The notes: generated by a model from the sequence alone, not told the origin. 64,000 bases of DNA from [Flexibacter] sp. ATCC 35208 (GCF_001975825.1 NZ_MTKN01000001.1:1-64000); one strand, 5' to 3'; positions 1 through 9,385 are shown, numbered from the stretch's first letter. Numbers and translations are program-made.

Positions 1-2
1 AG

Positions 3-170
3 ACTAAACAACTTCAATATAATGATTTTTTAAAATCTAATAAAAGAGAAATAGAAAATTATTGTTTAATGAGTAATTCAGGGGAGGGGGTAAAGATATG
101 CATGAGTGTTTGGGGAGAGTGTTATGTGGAGAGGATTACGGGGAGAGCGTTGTGGGAGTTAGGTGTATAG
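3..170 (+). CDS. possible 3' end of a gene entering from the left
   Basis: A reading frame is open from the left edge to a TAG at 168-170 (55 codons). The first 24 residues are Lys/Asn/Glu-rich and look protein-like. The rest comes from G-rich, C-poor DNA and is not convincing. No family is recognised. It may be the tail of a truncated gene or chance. Confidence 0.2.
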   Translation, partial: TKQLQYNDFLKSNKREIENYCLMSNSGEGVKICMSVWGECYVERITGRALWELGV

Positions 171-455
171 AGAGATGTGGAAAGTTAGTTCTGTGGGGAG
201 TAAGTTCAGAGGAATAAGGCGTGTGGAATGATTTGTGGGTAAGGAGGAACCAACGGTAAGGGCAAGCGAAGGTTAGTGCTTGCCCTGTACCCTGGCACTA
301 GAAAAGTTGTAGTAACTAATGGGGTTAATAAAATTGGGGTTCTAAAGTAATGGTTGAAAGGTTTCGCAAAAATAAACAGGTTTTTATCGGAGGTCAACTG
401 CGAAAATCCGCAGTTTGGACAGGAATTCTTAAATTAGAGGAATTAAAAATTTGTC
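171..455. other. intergenic, G-rich, no gene seen
   Basis: The first half is G-rich and C-poor on the + strand and the second half is AT-rich, leading to the ATG at 456. I see no RNA gene, hairpin or convincing promoter box. The antisense frame here has no family resemblance. Confidence 0.4.
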
Positions 456-1184
456 ATGTCCAATCCCGGTGAGTTTTCCAGATCTATGATCACAGCCTTG
501 CCTGCCGATTTGAACAGTGAACAGGCAGTTAGTTTAAGACGAACAATACAGCGGTTTCCTGAGGAAGCAATATATGTGTATTCCTTTAAGGAGAATAGGA
601 TGGTATATGCGGATGGGTGGGAAGAAGTGCTGGGATATGAGGATAGTGAGATCAATATGCTGAGTATTGTGGATATCACAACGCCGGAGTATAAACCTTT
701 TTCATTCGAACTGAATGACAAGGCGTTGATGTTTATTATGAGCCGGTCGGAGGAGCTGGAAAAGTATAGTTTTACGATAGAATTAAAGAAGTTACATAAG
801 AATGGCACGCCCGTGCCGCTCATCGTGCGGGTGGGGGTATTTAGGTCTGAGAATGGACGGGTGACGGAGATAATTGGGAGGAACCAGGTCAGCCAGCGGT
901 TGAAACTGGGGAAGGTGATGCAGTATGCGGCGTATGGGCCAGAGAAGGCGGAGTTTGAGGAGGAGTTGAATAAGAAGTTGTTTCATTATTATGCGATCTC
1001 ACAAAAGGAGAAGGAGGCACTGGCCATGTTGGCGCAGGGGAAGTCTTTTAAAGAGATCGCACATGAGTTGAATGTTACGCAGTCGGCGATAGAAAAAAGG
1101 ATTATTCCATTGTATAAAAGGTTTGAGGTGAAGAGTTTAACGCATTTGGTGACGTTTGCTATGGAGAATCATATTTTACCGTGA
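456..1184 (+). CDS. PAS-domain LuxR-type transcriptional regulator
   Basis: A 242-residue cytoplasmic protein with two parts. Residues about 35-150 resemble a PAS fold, with a signature-like stretch reading YVYSFKENRMVYADGWEEVLGY. Residues about 175-240 form a LuxR/GerE helix-turn-helix (KEKEALAMLAQGKSFKEIA, then the recognition helix region around VTQSAIEKRI). There is no receiver domain or membrane segment, so it is probably a one-component sensor-regulator. Many Bacteroidota carry PAS-LuxR orphans of this size. It stands alone; the next gene lies on the other strand. The ATG at 456 is the first usable start. Ligand and targets cannot be deduced. Confidence 0.8.
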   Translation: MSNPGEFSRSMITALPADLNSEQAVSLRRTIQRFPEEAIYVYSFKENRMVYADGWEEVLGYEDSEINMLSIVDITTPEYKPFSFELNDKALMFIMSRSEELEKYSFTIELKKLHKNGTPVPLIVRVGVFRSENGRVTEIIGRNQVSQRLKLGKVMQYAAYGPEKAEFEEELNKKLFHYYAISQKEKEALAMLAQGKSFKEIAHELNVTQSAIEKRIIPLYKRFEVKSLTHLVTFAMENHILP

Positions 1185-1311
1185 GGGGAGTGAAACCCCA
1201 TCATGGTGGAGAACCCTCAATTCTCATGCATTGACGGAACAGGAGCTATCTTTTAGCCTGAAGTGTCAGGGTTCGAATTATCACATTTTACGCTGAGGTG
1301 TTTGTTACCCG

Positions 1312-2328
1312 TTATGACAATTTACCCTGCGGCAGATAAATAGCGGAAATACTTTCTTTTGGTACCCCAATAGTATGGAGCATCTGTTGCCATTCACTAT
1401 AAGTGGCATCATCTCCCAAAATCCAGATTACATTTTTGTTTTTTAAGGCGTGGCGGTTACCGTCGTTTTCCATGTATTCCATGAATTGGTAAGCGGTCAC
1501 GATGTCTTTGGGGATCGGTTGACCAGGATTGATATCGTCAATGACGAGGAGGGAGGTCGTGCGCCATGTCCAGAGGTTAGGATCTTCTTGCTGAATGTCT
1601 TCGTCCGTGAGGGAGAAGAGGCTATAAAGTTTCATAGCGGTGGTATACAGACAGGCTTTGTGCTTGATAGCAGATTCGGTAGCGAGGCCGATGCCAAGGG
1701 CGGTTTTGCCACTGCCTTTGCCACCGAAGATGAAGAGGTGCTTGCCGATGATGGTGTCGGGATGAAGGGTGGCATTCAGGAATCCGTACACCTTTTCCTT
1801 GTCAGCGTCTTTGATGGAAAGATTCCATTGACTGAGGCGGAATTGAGTAGGGAGACAGGCTTGCTGGAGGTACATTTTAGTCGGGTACCAGTAGCAGATA
1901 GGGTAGATGAGGATAATAGAGATGATGGTGATATTCAATATCGTGTGGTGACCTAAGAGCAGACTGGCGGCGAAGGCGCCGAGCCAGAAAAAACAGAGAT
2001 CCGTGAAGGTGTCGAATGCGATGTTGCCCCAGGTAGGTGGGAAGGTATATCGCTTATGAGAAGGGACGTATAAGGTTTTGGATTCGGTATGTTTATTTAA
2101 TAACAAGGGCCCGAGGAAGTTGTAAGCTTCAAAGAGCGTCCAGGCGATGGCGACGATCCAGGGTGCAGCGTGGTGGGGAATTAATAATGTAGGTATGAAG
2201 CCTAGAGAAAAGTGTCCGAACTGGTTAGCTAACCATGTATAAGTGAGCGTGACGCCACGATATGAATCTTTGCCAATAAGATCCGCTTTCAGTTGTCTGA
2301 AAACGTTGTTTAGGGAGATGTGGTGCAT
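1312..2328 (-). CDS. membrane-anchored P-loop ATPase of unknown function
   Basis: 338 residues. The N-terminal half has several hydrophobic segments (about 38-52, 56-75, 108-126 and 130-150) and is probably multipass. The C-terminal half is a P-loop domain with Walker A GGKGSGKT at 202-209 and a Walker B-like SLLVIDDI at about 259-266. That arrangement recalls IstB/DnaC/DnaA-like AAA+ ATPases, but no lid or sensor motif is clear enough to assign a family. Fusing such a domain to a membrane anchor is unusual. There is no operon partner. Codons are C-rich and G-poor because the + strand here is G-rich. Confidence 0.65.
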   Translation of the reverse strand: MHHISLNNVFRQLKADLIGKDSYRGVTLTYTWLANQFGHFSLGFIPTLLIPHHAAPWIVAIAWTLFEAYNFLGPLLLNKHTESKTLYVPSHKRYTFPPTWGNIAFDTFTDLCFFWLGAFAASLLLGHHTILNITIISIILIYPICYWYPTKMYLQQACLPTQFRLSQWNLSIKDADKEKVYGFLNATLHPDTIIGKHLFIFGGKGSGKTALGIGLATESAIKHKACLYTTAMKLYSLFSLTDEDIQQEDPNLWTWRTTSLLVIDDINPGQPIPKDIVTAYQFMEYMENDGNRHALKNKNVIWILGDDATYSEWQQMLHTIGVPKESISAIYLPQGKLS

Positions 2329-2653
2329 AATGGGTAGGGAGTTAGTATCTCAATGTTCGGTTTGCTAGATAGTGAATATTGTTGAAAGTTTTGTTAATGA
2401 GTGGTTAATTCGGGTGTTAATGATCCTGGCAGGATCGATTTGATCCTATTAACTAGCTGATAACAAATGTGTTTTGGAGGGAGGGTGTAGATTTGGCCTT
2501 TATACTTGGAACAATTAATATTAAGCAACTTAGGGGCGGGCTTTTCCAGGCCTGCCTTTTTTCTGAAAATGGTGATCATACCTGTTGGTAAATTCCCTCT
2601 TTCATGAATGCGTTATTGTTCTGAACATGGTTTCATTCCTATTGGTAGATGTT
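2329..2653. other. intergenic region with one GC-rich hairpin
   Basis: About 325 bases between two minus-strand genes. At about 2533-2566 a GC-rich imperfect hairpin (GGGCGGGC paired with GCCTGCCT through wobbles) is followed on the + strand by a run of six T. It looks like a rightward terminator, although no rightward gene precedes it. Nothing else is seen. Confidence 0.4.
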
Positions 2654-2890
2654 TTATTGGAAATCGAAGCTGATGATGGTTGATTTATAACAGTTATAGC
2701 TATATTGGGTAGTGCAGTAAGCGGTAGTAGGGAGGGCGATGGTTGGGTAGATACTGATAGTACCTGGCGCGCCATAGACGGTCGTGCAATAGAAGGTAGG
2801 GGCATTATAAGTCCTTGCTTTGAAAGCGAAGATACCAGCGATGGATACGCAGGTACAAATGAGGGCTAACAACAGGCGGGCCTTTTTCAT
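2654..2890 (-). CDS. small exported hypothetical protein
   Basis: 78 residues. It starts with MKK and a hydrophobic stretch to about residue 23 ending in FAFKA, a typical Bacteroidota export signal. The mature part is rich in Tyr, Thr and Ser and has four Cys, possibly two disulfides. It resembles the very small DUF6520-like secreted proteins that are common and often multicopy in Chitinophagaceae and Flavobacteriia, but I cannot confirm the family. It is a single gene, not in an obvious operon. Confidence 0.55.
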   Translation of the reverse strand: MKKARLLLALICTCVSIAGIFAFKARTYNAPTFYCTTVYGAPGTISIYPTIALPTTAYCTTQYSYNCYKSTIISFDFQ

Positions 2891-2962
2891 GAAGAGAAAT
2901 TAAGAATACTGAAGAGAAGTTAAGGATATTTTTAAGGGGAAGGGTTAGGAGTAAGAGAATGT

Positions 2963-3847
2963 TTATTCAGGTATAATGTGAATATTATTCTGTAATAACC
3001 CCATGTTATTAGCAAAGTGTTTTCTGTATTGTAATGGCGTGAATTTTTTTATCTTCAGGAATTGTTTGTGAAAATTAGCCATTGTATTATATCCACTATC
3101 AAAACAGATATCCAGGACAGTTTTTTGTGTTTCCATCAGCAGTGTGCACGCATATCCAATCCTGATTTCGTTGAGAAAATCAATGTAGGTTTTTTTTGTA
3201 CTTTTCTTGAAATAGTTGCAGAAGGCGGGGATACTCATACAGGCGATGTCAGCAACTTGTGGAAGGGAAATGGGATCGCGGAAATTGTCAATCGTATATT
3301 GGAAAATTCTATCGATGACTTCTTTTTCTTTGGGTTGAGATTTAACTTCCTGTGTCGAGACGGTGATATATTCCTTCGTACGGGCCACTAGGTCCAGGCA
3401 TTGTCCTAATAGTAGAATACGTTGAAAATCCTTGGCTGTTTCGAGCGATGTGATCAGAGAGAATAACTCGCTTTTGGTTTCTCCCTGTATTTTTAGGCCA
3501 TAGGAGGATGTACTGAGCAGATGGCGGATGTGACGACATTCAGGTATGTCAAGAAACGAATTGCCCCAGCAATTTTCCTTAAATTGTACAACGACAGCAC
3601 TGGCTATCATATCGGGTTCGCGTTTCTGAAAAGTATGTGGCAAATTAGCTCCTAAAAGATAAATATCATTTGTCTCAAATTCTCCCACATGATTTCCGAT
3701 AAAGCTCATGCCGGCCCCTTCAGTAAAAAGAATCAGTTCGAACTCAATATGCTGGTGCCAGCCTACCTCAAATTCTGGTGTGCGGAAAGTTTGAGCAACA
3801 AATGAATTGTTCTCATTGAGAGGTAACTTTTGAATCAGTGGTTTCAT
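2963..3847 (-). CDS. AraC-family transcriptional regulator with N-terminal cupin
   Basis: 294 residues. Residues about 15-90 form an AraC-type cupin sensor domain (VGWHQHIEFELILFTEGAG, and GDxxLLGANLPHTF-like text). Residues about 190-290 form a double helix-turn-helix, with the family signature near the C-terminus (CFDSGYNTMANFHKQFLKIKK and FTPLQYRK). It is divergent from the DUF4838 glycosidase that starts 149 bp away, so regulation of that gene in response to a sugar is the simplest inference. The ATG at 3847 is the natural start. Confidence 0.9.
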   Translation of the reverse strand: MKPLIQKLPLNENNSFVAQTFRTPEFEVGWHQHIEFELILFTEGAGMSFIGNHVGEFETNDIYLLGANLPHTFQKREPDMIASAVVVQFKENCWGNSFLDIPECRHIRHLLSTSSYGLKIQGETKSELFSLITSLETAKDFQRILLLGQCLDLVARTKEYITVSTQEVKSQPKEKEVIDRIFQYTIDNFRDPISLPQVADIACMSIPAFCNYFKKSTKKTYIDFLNEIRIGYACTLLMETQKTVLDICFDSGYNTMANFHKQFLKIKKFTPLQYRKHFANNMGLLQNNIHIIPE

Positions 3848-3995
3848 TGTGGACGATCTTATGCAAGATAACGGAATTTGAGCAATGAAAAGGTTAATAT
3901 AATTTACTTTTTGTATAATAAACTGTAGAAGGATATCAGGCAGAGCTGGTAAATTGAGGGTTTGATTTCACTGTTATTAAGAACCATTTTATTCA

Positions 3996-6464
3996 ATGAG
4001 ATATATAGTCCTGATCGTTTTACTATTGCAGCTGGATCCCTGTTTTTCTAAAGTACCTGTAATCGTTCATAGCAAGCAGGCGAGTGGTGCCACATTGTTA
4101 GCCGTTAAAGAGCTGCAGCGATATATCTATGTCAGAACAGGGGAGTTACCCCGTGTTAGTAATGCCGATGCCGATAATAGCATCTGGGTAGGAACGATTG
4201 ATGCAGTGACGATAAAAGATCAGCGAATTAATCAGCAGCTGAAAGGGGATGCATATCAGTTATTGTCTGTATCAGATCGCAAGTTGATAATTGTGGGAGG
4301 ATCAGAGATTGCAACACTATATGGTGCGTATAAATTCCTGGAATCTACCGGAATTGGATTTGCACTGGATGATGATATTATCCCGGATACCCGTATTAAT
4401 CAGGTTCAGTTAAGTGGGTTTAATAAAACCTATGCACCCGCATTTGCATTAAGGGGGATACAACCATTTCATGATTTTCCGGAAGGTCCGGATTGGTGGA
4501 ATGAAGATGATTATAAAGCCATCATTGGACAGTTGCCAAAGATGGGAATGAACTTTATCGGATTCCATACTTACCCTAGTGTCGGCATTTTCAGAGGATG
4601 GTACAAACCTGAACCTGTGGTTTGGATAGGAACGAAGGAGCAGTTTGATCCTGCTACAGGTCGTGTGAATAACGCCTATCCTATACTGCATGCAAATACT
4701 AATGACAGTACATGGGATTACTATCCTAAGAAAACGTCTGCTTTTAATTTTGGTGCCGCGCAGTTATTCGAGACGGATAACTATGGTGCGGATTATATGA
4801 AAGGGGTATCTAACTGGCCGCATACGCCAGAGGAGAATATCAATATTTTTAATAAGGTGGGAGCTGTATTGAATGGGGCCTTTTCCCTGGCAAAGGAATT
4901 AGGTGTGAAGACCTGTGTGGGTACTGAAACGGCGTTGACAATTCCTAATGAGGTGAAGCGTACTTTGCCCAAAGCCAGTCAGGATTCTATCAGACAAGCT
5001 TTGTACGAAGGAATGTTTTCCAGGATTAAGGCGACTTATCCATTGGATTATTATTGGTTTTGGACACCGGAAGACTGGACATGGTCTGGTGAGCGGCCGG
5101 GAGAGACTGATTTTGTAAAGAAAGATCTATTGAGTGCGGTAGCGGCTGCAAAGGCGGTAAAGGCACCGTTTACACTGGCTACCTGTGGATGGGTGTTAGG
5201 CCCTTCCAGGAACAGGGCGGAGTTTGATCAGTTGTTGCCGAAGGAAATGCCTTTTAGTGTAATTAACAGGCAACAGGGATATATGCCTGTGGAACCTGCA
5301 TTTGCGACTGTTACACAAAGACCTAGGTGGGAGATTACGTGGATGGAGGATGATCCGGCGTTAATTTGTCCGCAGTTTTGGGCAGGCAGGACGAGAAAGG
5401 ATGCGCAGGATGCATTTAAATATGGTTGTACAGGATTGATGGGTATTCATTGGCGGACGCGGAATATTTCGCCAAACTTTATGGCATTGGCGAAGGCTGG
5501 ATGGGAAGCGAATACTTATGATAAAGAAGTGCCGGCAGATAAGCGGGATTACCCGGTGGGTGATTTGTATGATGAATGGACGACTTTGCAATTTGGAAAG
5601 GATGCGGCTAAGATTGCTTCTGCTATTTTTCAAAGATTTGATGGCGCTGCACCTGTGAGTCCGGAAGTGACGGATTATACGGCTAACTTTCCAAGAGCGA
5701 CTATCTGGGGGATAAAAGGGCCGGGTTTGATTATTGCCAATAAGATGCCGTGGGATTCAGTAGTGAAAGGATATGATTTTATTAGTGAGTTTGAGAAGTG
5801 TGGGAAATTGGTGCATGCACCCAGTCAGGTGGCTAACTACCAGTATTGGTTACATACGTTTTATTATGCAAGGGCTATTTCAAAAGTGGGATGTTTGTTA
5901 GGGGAGATGGATACGATTGCGAAACTTTTGCCTGGGAAGAAAGAATTAGGGGATAGTTTGCTGGTATTAAGGGATAGTACGGCAGGTGTTTGGGAGGAGA
6001 TGATGACAGAATTGTTGCAGACGGTGAGTACGACGGGCGAGATGGGGATGATAGCGAATATTGAGCAGCATAATATGCAAAGGATGCAGTACTTGACGAG
6101 GTATGATAGTTTGATAGCGGCGGCGAGAGGTGGTGTGCCTCCGTTGGTGTTATCGAAGGAGTATAAAGGACCTGCAAGGGTGGTGGTGACGACGAAGCGG
6201 ACAATGTTGAATGCAGGGGAGAGTTTGGATTTTAGGGTGAGGGTATTGTCGGGGAAAGCCGTGAAGGAGGTGAAGTTGTATTGGAAGGAATTGGGTGGGA
6301 AGGTGTATTCTTCGGATGTAGTGGAGCGTGAAGGAGCGAATGTGTATAGGGTGCATGTGGGGGAGAAGAAAACAGATTTTGAATATTATATAAAGGTGGA
6401 AATTGTGGGGGGAGAGAGTTTGAGGTACCCGGAGGTGGGGAATAGAACAGTGGTGGTGTGGTGA
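3996..6464 (+). CDS. secreted DUF4838 / GH67-N-like glycoside hydrolase family protein
   Basis: 822 residues. A signal peptide covers about residues 1-19. A GH67 N-terminal-like domain follows at about 20-130 (a sandwich containing AVKELQRYIYVRTGELP and IWVGT). A long central DUF4838-like catalytic-type domain covers about 140-560, with typical motifs such as PDWWNEDDYKA, YYWFWTPEDW and GLMGIHWRTR. The C-terminal 100 residues look like a beta-sandwich. Members of this family are predicted alpha-glucuronidase-like or hexosaminidase-like enzymes; the substrate is not evident. The adjacent divergent AraC gene probably regulates it. The 3' third is strikingly C-poor on the coding strand compared with the 5' part. 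Confidence 0.8.
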   Translation: MRYIVLIVLLLQLDPCFSKVPVIVHSKQASGATLLAVKELQRYIYVRTGELPRVSNADADNSIWVGTIDAVTIKDQRINQQLKGDAYQLLSVSDRKLIIVGGSEIATLYGAYKFLESTGIGFALDDDIIPDTRINQVQLSGFNKTYAPAFALRGIQPFHDFPEGPDWWNEDDYKAIIGQLPKMGMNFIGFHTYPSVGIFRGWYKPEPVVWIGTKEQFDPATGRVNNAYPILHANTNDSTWDYYPKKTSAFNFGAAQLFETDNYGADYMKGVSNWPHTPEENINIFNKVGAVLNGAFSLAKELGVKTCVGTETALTIPNEVKRTLPKASQDSIRQALYEGMFSRIKATYPLDYYWFWTPEDWTWSGERPGETDFVKKDLLSAVAAAKAVKAPFTLATCGWVLGPSRNRAEFDQLLPKEMPFSVINRQQGYMPVEPAFATVTQRPRWEITWMEDDPALICPQFWAGRTRKDAQDAFKYGCTGLMGIHWRTRNISPNFMALAKAGWEANTYDKEVPADKRDYPVGDLYDEWTTLQFGKDAAKIASAIFQRFDGAAPVSPEVTDYTANFPRATIWGIKGPGLIIANKMPWDSVVKGYDFISEFEKCGKLVHAPSQVANYQYWLHTFYYARAISKVGCLLGEMDTIAKLLPGKKELGDSLLVLRDSTAGVWEEMMTELLQTVSTTGEMGMIANIEQHNMQRMQYLTRYDSLIAAARGGVPPLVLSKEYKGPARVVVTTKRTMLNAGESLDFRVRVLSGKAVKEVKLYWKELGGKVYSSDVVEREGANVYRVHVGEKKTDFEYYIKVEIVGGESLRYPEVGNRTVVVW

Positions 6465-6499
6465 AAAGTTTGATAATTGCTTATGGTAAAAGTAATATG

Positions 6500-6529
6500 A
6501 CAATAGCCACCTTAATTGGTGGCTATTGT
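6500..6529. terminator. bidirectional hairpin between convergent genes
   Basis: A perfect 12-bp stem (ACAATAGCCACC / GGTGGCTATTGT) with a 6-base loop follows the DUF4838 gene. The stop codon of the convergent pseudogene lies in the loop. T- and A-rich flanks fit intrinsic termination. Confidence 0.7.
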
Positions 6530-6995
6530 TCTTATCCTGTCGCTAAGAAATTTTTCCATGTAATCAGAATCAGGGTTAACAAAACTAGAAAGTAATCTGA
6601 TTATATCTTCATCTATAATAGGAACAATAAGGCCCCTTTCATCCCTATAAGTATCTTGGCATCTTGCAATAAAGCGATCCATTTCCCCAATGGACCGACA
6701 AATCAAAAGTCCTACCTTGCCTCTATTGGGTGAAAATCGACCAGCTAATTGATCCAATTCCGGATTGGCAGGGTCGGATGAATAGTTTTTACACTCTATC
6801 ATAATAAACTGACTCGGTAGATACTTGTTGGAAAAAGCTTCTAATTGTTTTAGAGGCTTCAACAGACCAATTGTCAGTTCGTAGGCTAAGAAAGAACGGA
6901 TCGAGAAATAATGGAGTATCTGTATTAGTGTCTACATCAACAAAGTCTAACTGTGGTTGTACTTTATTCAGATTAAAACGTTCGGAGATTCTCAT
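6512..6995 (-). pseudogene. internally deleted nuclease-like gene
   Basis: Two overlapping minus-strand frames are the two ends of one protein. The 5' frame (6995 to 6789, 68 residues) begins MRISERFNLNKVQPQLDFVD and continues with PLFLDPFFLSLR. It matches the start of a widespread bacterial hypothetical family of roughly 300 or more residues. The 3' frame (to 6512) contains FIMIECKNYSSDP and ELDQLAGRFS, a PD-(D/E)xK-style nuclease core, and ends normally. The frames meet near 6850-6870 without the expected middle of the protein, so a large internal deletion with a frame change is the simplest reading. It is probably a dead remnant of a defence-associated gene. The family identification is from memory. 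Confidence 0.7.
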
Positions 6996-7031
6996 TGCAA
7001 TATGTAGAGGGAGTAATGTGTTGAAATATAT

Positions 7032-7328
7032 TTATTTAATGTTTCGCTGCCAAGAGATGCCTCTCACTATAAACAATATTCCTGCTATTATATCAATAGG
7101 TATCCAAATACTTTTTTTATATAGATAAACAGGGATAATTGGATTAAATAAAACCGCTATTACCAAAAAAATGATCACCCAGTTAGTCAGGCTATCCTGG
7201 TAGGATGACCTGACTAACAATATTGAACAGATAAATACCAATATGCGTAGAGCGGTGTAGAAGCCTATTGGTAATTGAATTGTAGCAATGAAAAGTAAGG
7301 CTGCTGTGAAAAAGGTGAATAGTCTCAT
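7032..7328 (-). CDS. small four-helix membrane protein (DUF6804-like)
   Basis: 98 residues, nearly all hydrophobic, with about four transmembrane helices (roughly 4-22, 25-42, 48-66 and 72-90). It ends in a short basic tail. The sequence style (IILVRSSYQDSLTNW and VLFNPIIPVYLYKKSIW) matches the small DUF6804 membrane family as I recall it. It lies 6 bp downstream of another small membrane gene on the same strand, so the two are probably co-transcribed. Function unknown. Confidence 0.65.
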   Translation of the reverse strand: MRLFTFFTAALLFIATIQLPIGFYTALRILVFICSILLVRSSYQDSLTNWVIIFLVIAVLFNPIIPVYLYKKSIWIPIDIIAGILFIVRGISWQRNIK

Positions 7329-7334
7329 GATTTA

Positions 7335-7505
7335 TTACTCTTGAGGAGGTTCTTTGGATTGCTCCATTCTTGCCAGCTTCTCATTTATTTTGTCAAGGTA
7401 AAAAATGATGTCGTTAATACGCAGCACCCATCGAACGATAAAAACATATAGTGCGATCAGGAGGATTATACAGCCCATTACTATCATTGGTTGTCCGTAA
7501 TTCAT
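7335..7505 (-). CDS. 56-residue single-pass membrane microprotein
   Basis: A short frame starting with ATG at 7505 (MNYGQPMIVMGCIILLIALY) and ending TAA at 7335-7337. Residues 7-25 form one transmembrane helix. The rest is a charged amphipathic helix (RINDIIFYLDKINEKLARMEQ) followed by a Pro/Glu tail. The 6-bp gap to the next small membrane gene and the clean membrane-helix/coil architecture support it as real. It is divergent from the FtsZ-like operon. Function unknown. Confidence 0.6.
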   Translation of the reverse strand: MNYGQPMIVMGCIILLIALYVFIVRWVLRINDIIFYLDKINEKLARMEQSKEPPQE

Positions 7506-7681
7506 AGCATAGCGATTTTGTTGGTGAATGAAGTAAAGCTAAACTATTACTTGATTGCTACATATTGGTGGATACAAATACCGGAAAAATCCCCTCCCTC
7601 CCCAGGTTTTTTCCTACCCCGGTTAATGTCACCTTTGTTGAGACAAGAGACATAAACTGCTGGTATGATAAAATTCCCAAC

Positions 7682-8923
7682 ATGAAGAATGCGTATACCC
7701 TGCCCCATGGAAAACTCCTGTTTTTTTTATTGATATTTTTATGGGGATGTGGAGGGGATGAAGCTATCCACTATAAATGCGGCCCTCAAAAGCAAGCTGT
7801 CCCCAATGTGGATTATAACATCTATATCGAAAACTCTGGTAGCATGGCCGGTTACCTGGGAAACAATGCCGACTTCAAAAAAGTCCTTATTAACTTTATC
7901 AGCGATATCCCGGCTCAACTAAAAAGGGAACCTCAATTATTCTTTATTAGTGGGCATATTTGTCCTTTCCAGCCACCAACTAATATTCCCCTCGTAAAGT
8001 CAGTAATGAGTCTTAACCCAGGTACCCTGAAATCATTATGTTCCTCCAATGGCTCGTCGCTATTGCCACAGGTGATAGATTCCTGCACCACTCAAATGGG
8101 GAAAAAAGTAAGTATCCTGGTATCAGATTGTATCTTCTCTGATAAAGGAGGCAATAGCTCACTTGCTGAAGCAGAGATGAAAATTTTCATGTCCAATAAG
8201 TTTAAAGCTGAAGGGAAGATATCGACCATTGTTATTAAATACAATTCCTCTTTTTCCGGAATCTATTATGCTGAATCCAATGGCGGCAAGCCCATGAAAG
8301 TTAATAATATCAACAGACCATACTACCTGCTCTTATTTGGGAAAAAAGAAAACCTGGCTGCATTACTCCAGACAATAGATTTCAAAAGTTACCCAGGCTA
8401 TGAAGCTAGTTATTGTTTGTCTGCGAATGATCCCACTGATTCGGCGTATGCTACGATGACTTACTATAATAAGAAAGGCAATTTTGAATTTGCAAAACCC
8501 GCATGCCGGATGGCATTAACAGGGGCCGAAGCTAATAAAGGCGTATTCCAGTTTTCCTTTAATGCAGATCTTAGCCGGCTAGGGTACCAGGAAGATTATT
8601 TGATGGATGTGAATAACTATACTGTAAATGATAAATTTTCTGTGGTGAGTGTTAAAAAAGATACGGGTATTCTCCATACCCTCACCCTTAAAACGGATCA
8701 TTTGCAATCTCATCATATTTTAAAAATCGGCCTCAGGTATGAGCTCCCATCCTGGATCATTCAAACAGGAAATGAGGATGATAACAACCCGTCAGACAGC
8801 CTGCAACAACACCAGACATTCGGATTCAGACAACTGATGAGTGGTGTTTCACAGGCATATAAAGCCAGTAGCACGACTCATCAGTTCACAATACCTATTC
8901 CTCCAATTTCTATCAGGAACTAA
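7682..8923 (+). CDS. VWA-like lipoprotein, first gene of the FtsZ-like/motor operon
   Basis: 413 residues from ATG 7682. This start is chosen because it opens a signal peptide with a lipobox (LWGC, Cys23); an upstream TTG start would bury it. The mature protein begins with a VWA/MIDAS-like strand YNIYIENSGSM at about 46-56 (Glu in place of the usual first Asp). A later hydrophobic strand VSILVSDCIFSD fits the fold's central sheet. The C-terminal half is unassigned. The expected location is the envelope, lipid-anchored. The next gene starts 16 bp downstream. VWA proteins are known partners of one FtsZ-like family (Makarova and Koonin), which suits the two downstream genes. The VWA call is moderately sure. 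Confidence 0.7.
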   Translation: MKNAYTLPHGKLLFFLLIFLWGCGGDEAIHYKCGPQKQAVPNVDYNIYIENSGSMAGYLGNNADFKKVLINFISDIPAQLKREPQLFFISGHICPFQPPTNIPLVKSVMSLNPGTLKSLCSSNGSSLLPQVIDSCTTQMGKKVSILVSDCIFSDKGGNSSLAEAEMKIFMSNKFKAEGKISTIVIKYNSSFSGIYYAESNGGKPMKVNNINRPYYLLLFGKKENLAALLQTIDFKSYPGYEASYCLSANDPTDSAYATMTYYNKKGNFEFAKPACRMALTGAEANKGVFQFSFNADLSRLGYQEDYLMDVNNYTVNDKFSVVSVKKDTGILHTLTLKTDHLQSHHILKIGLRYELPSWIIQTGNEDDNNPSDSLQQHQTFGFRQLMSGVSQAYKASSTTHQFTIPIPPISIRN

Positions 8924-8939
8924 ATAAAATTCAATTATC

Positions 8940-9383
8940 ATGAACATTTTACCTGCCATCTTTGAAGCAGTCGGATTATATTCTTCTTCTGGTGGACTGG
9001 GAGAACATTTGCGCGGACTGGACATCGATTGTCAAACTATGTCCCGGCAATCTGCTTATAACTTTGTAATTCTCGCACTTATTTTCGTAAATGTAGTGAT
9101 CCTGTTCAACTATTATTATGGATTGCTCAACCGTTCTCCATTTAACCAGGTGGGATGGTGGTTGGGTAATATCCTGGTGGGTGCATTTATAATTTTTCTG
9201 ATTGCGTATGTAGGTTCACATAGAGACCTGGTCAACCATCGGTACTGCGAACAACTCAGTTTCCATGATGGTGACTGCATAGGATTTGGTATTACAGCCG
9301 CTATTTACTCCGTGGTATGGTCTGTTCTTTTATCTCTCCTTATTAAATGGAAAAGTATTTATAACAAAAAAATCCCCTTTTAA
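8940..9383 (+). CDS. three-helix membrane protein of the FtsZ-like operon
   Basis: 147 residues with three clear transmembrane segments (about 39-60, 72-92 and 115-136). The short soluble N-terminus reads GLYSSSGGLGEHLRGLD. Cys residues in the loop between helices 2 and 3 (YCEQLSFHDGDC) could form a disulfide in the periplasm. No family is recognised. It is sandwiched between the VWA lipoprotein gene (16 bp) and the tubulin-like gene (2 bp), so it is probably a dedicated membrane subunit of the same machine. Confidence 0.7.
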   Translation: MNILPAIFEAVGLYSSSGGLGEHLRGLDIDCQTMSRQSAYNFVILALIFVNVVILFNYYYGLLNRSPFNQVGWWLGNILVGAFIIFLIAYVGSHRDLVNHRYCEQLSFHDGDCIGFGITAAIYSVVWSVLLSLLIKWKSIYNKKIPF

Positions 9384-9385
9384 CC

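Noticed and set aside
2394..2579. 61-residue minus-strand frame between the P-loop gene and the small exported gene
   Set aside because: It crosses a hairpin, lacks a convincing start context and resembles nothing.
6150..6503. Antisense frames over the end of the DUF4838 gene
   Set aside because: They arise because the coding strand there is C-poor; the translations are His/Pro/Ser-rich with no motif.
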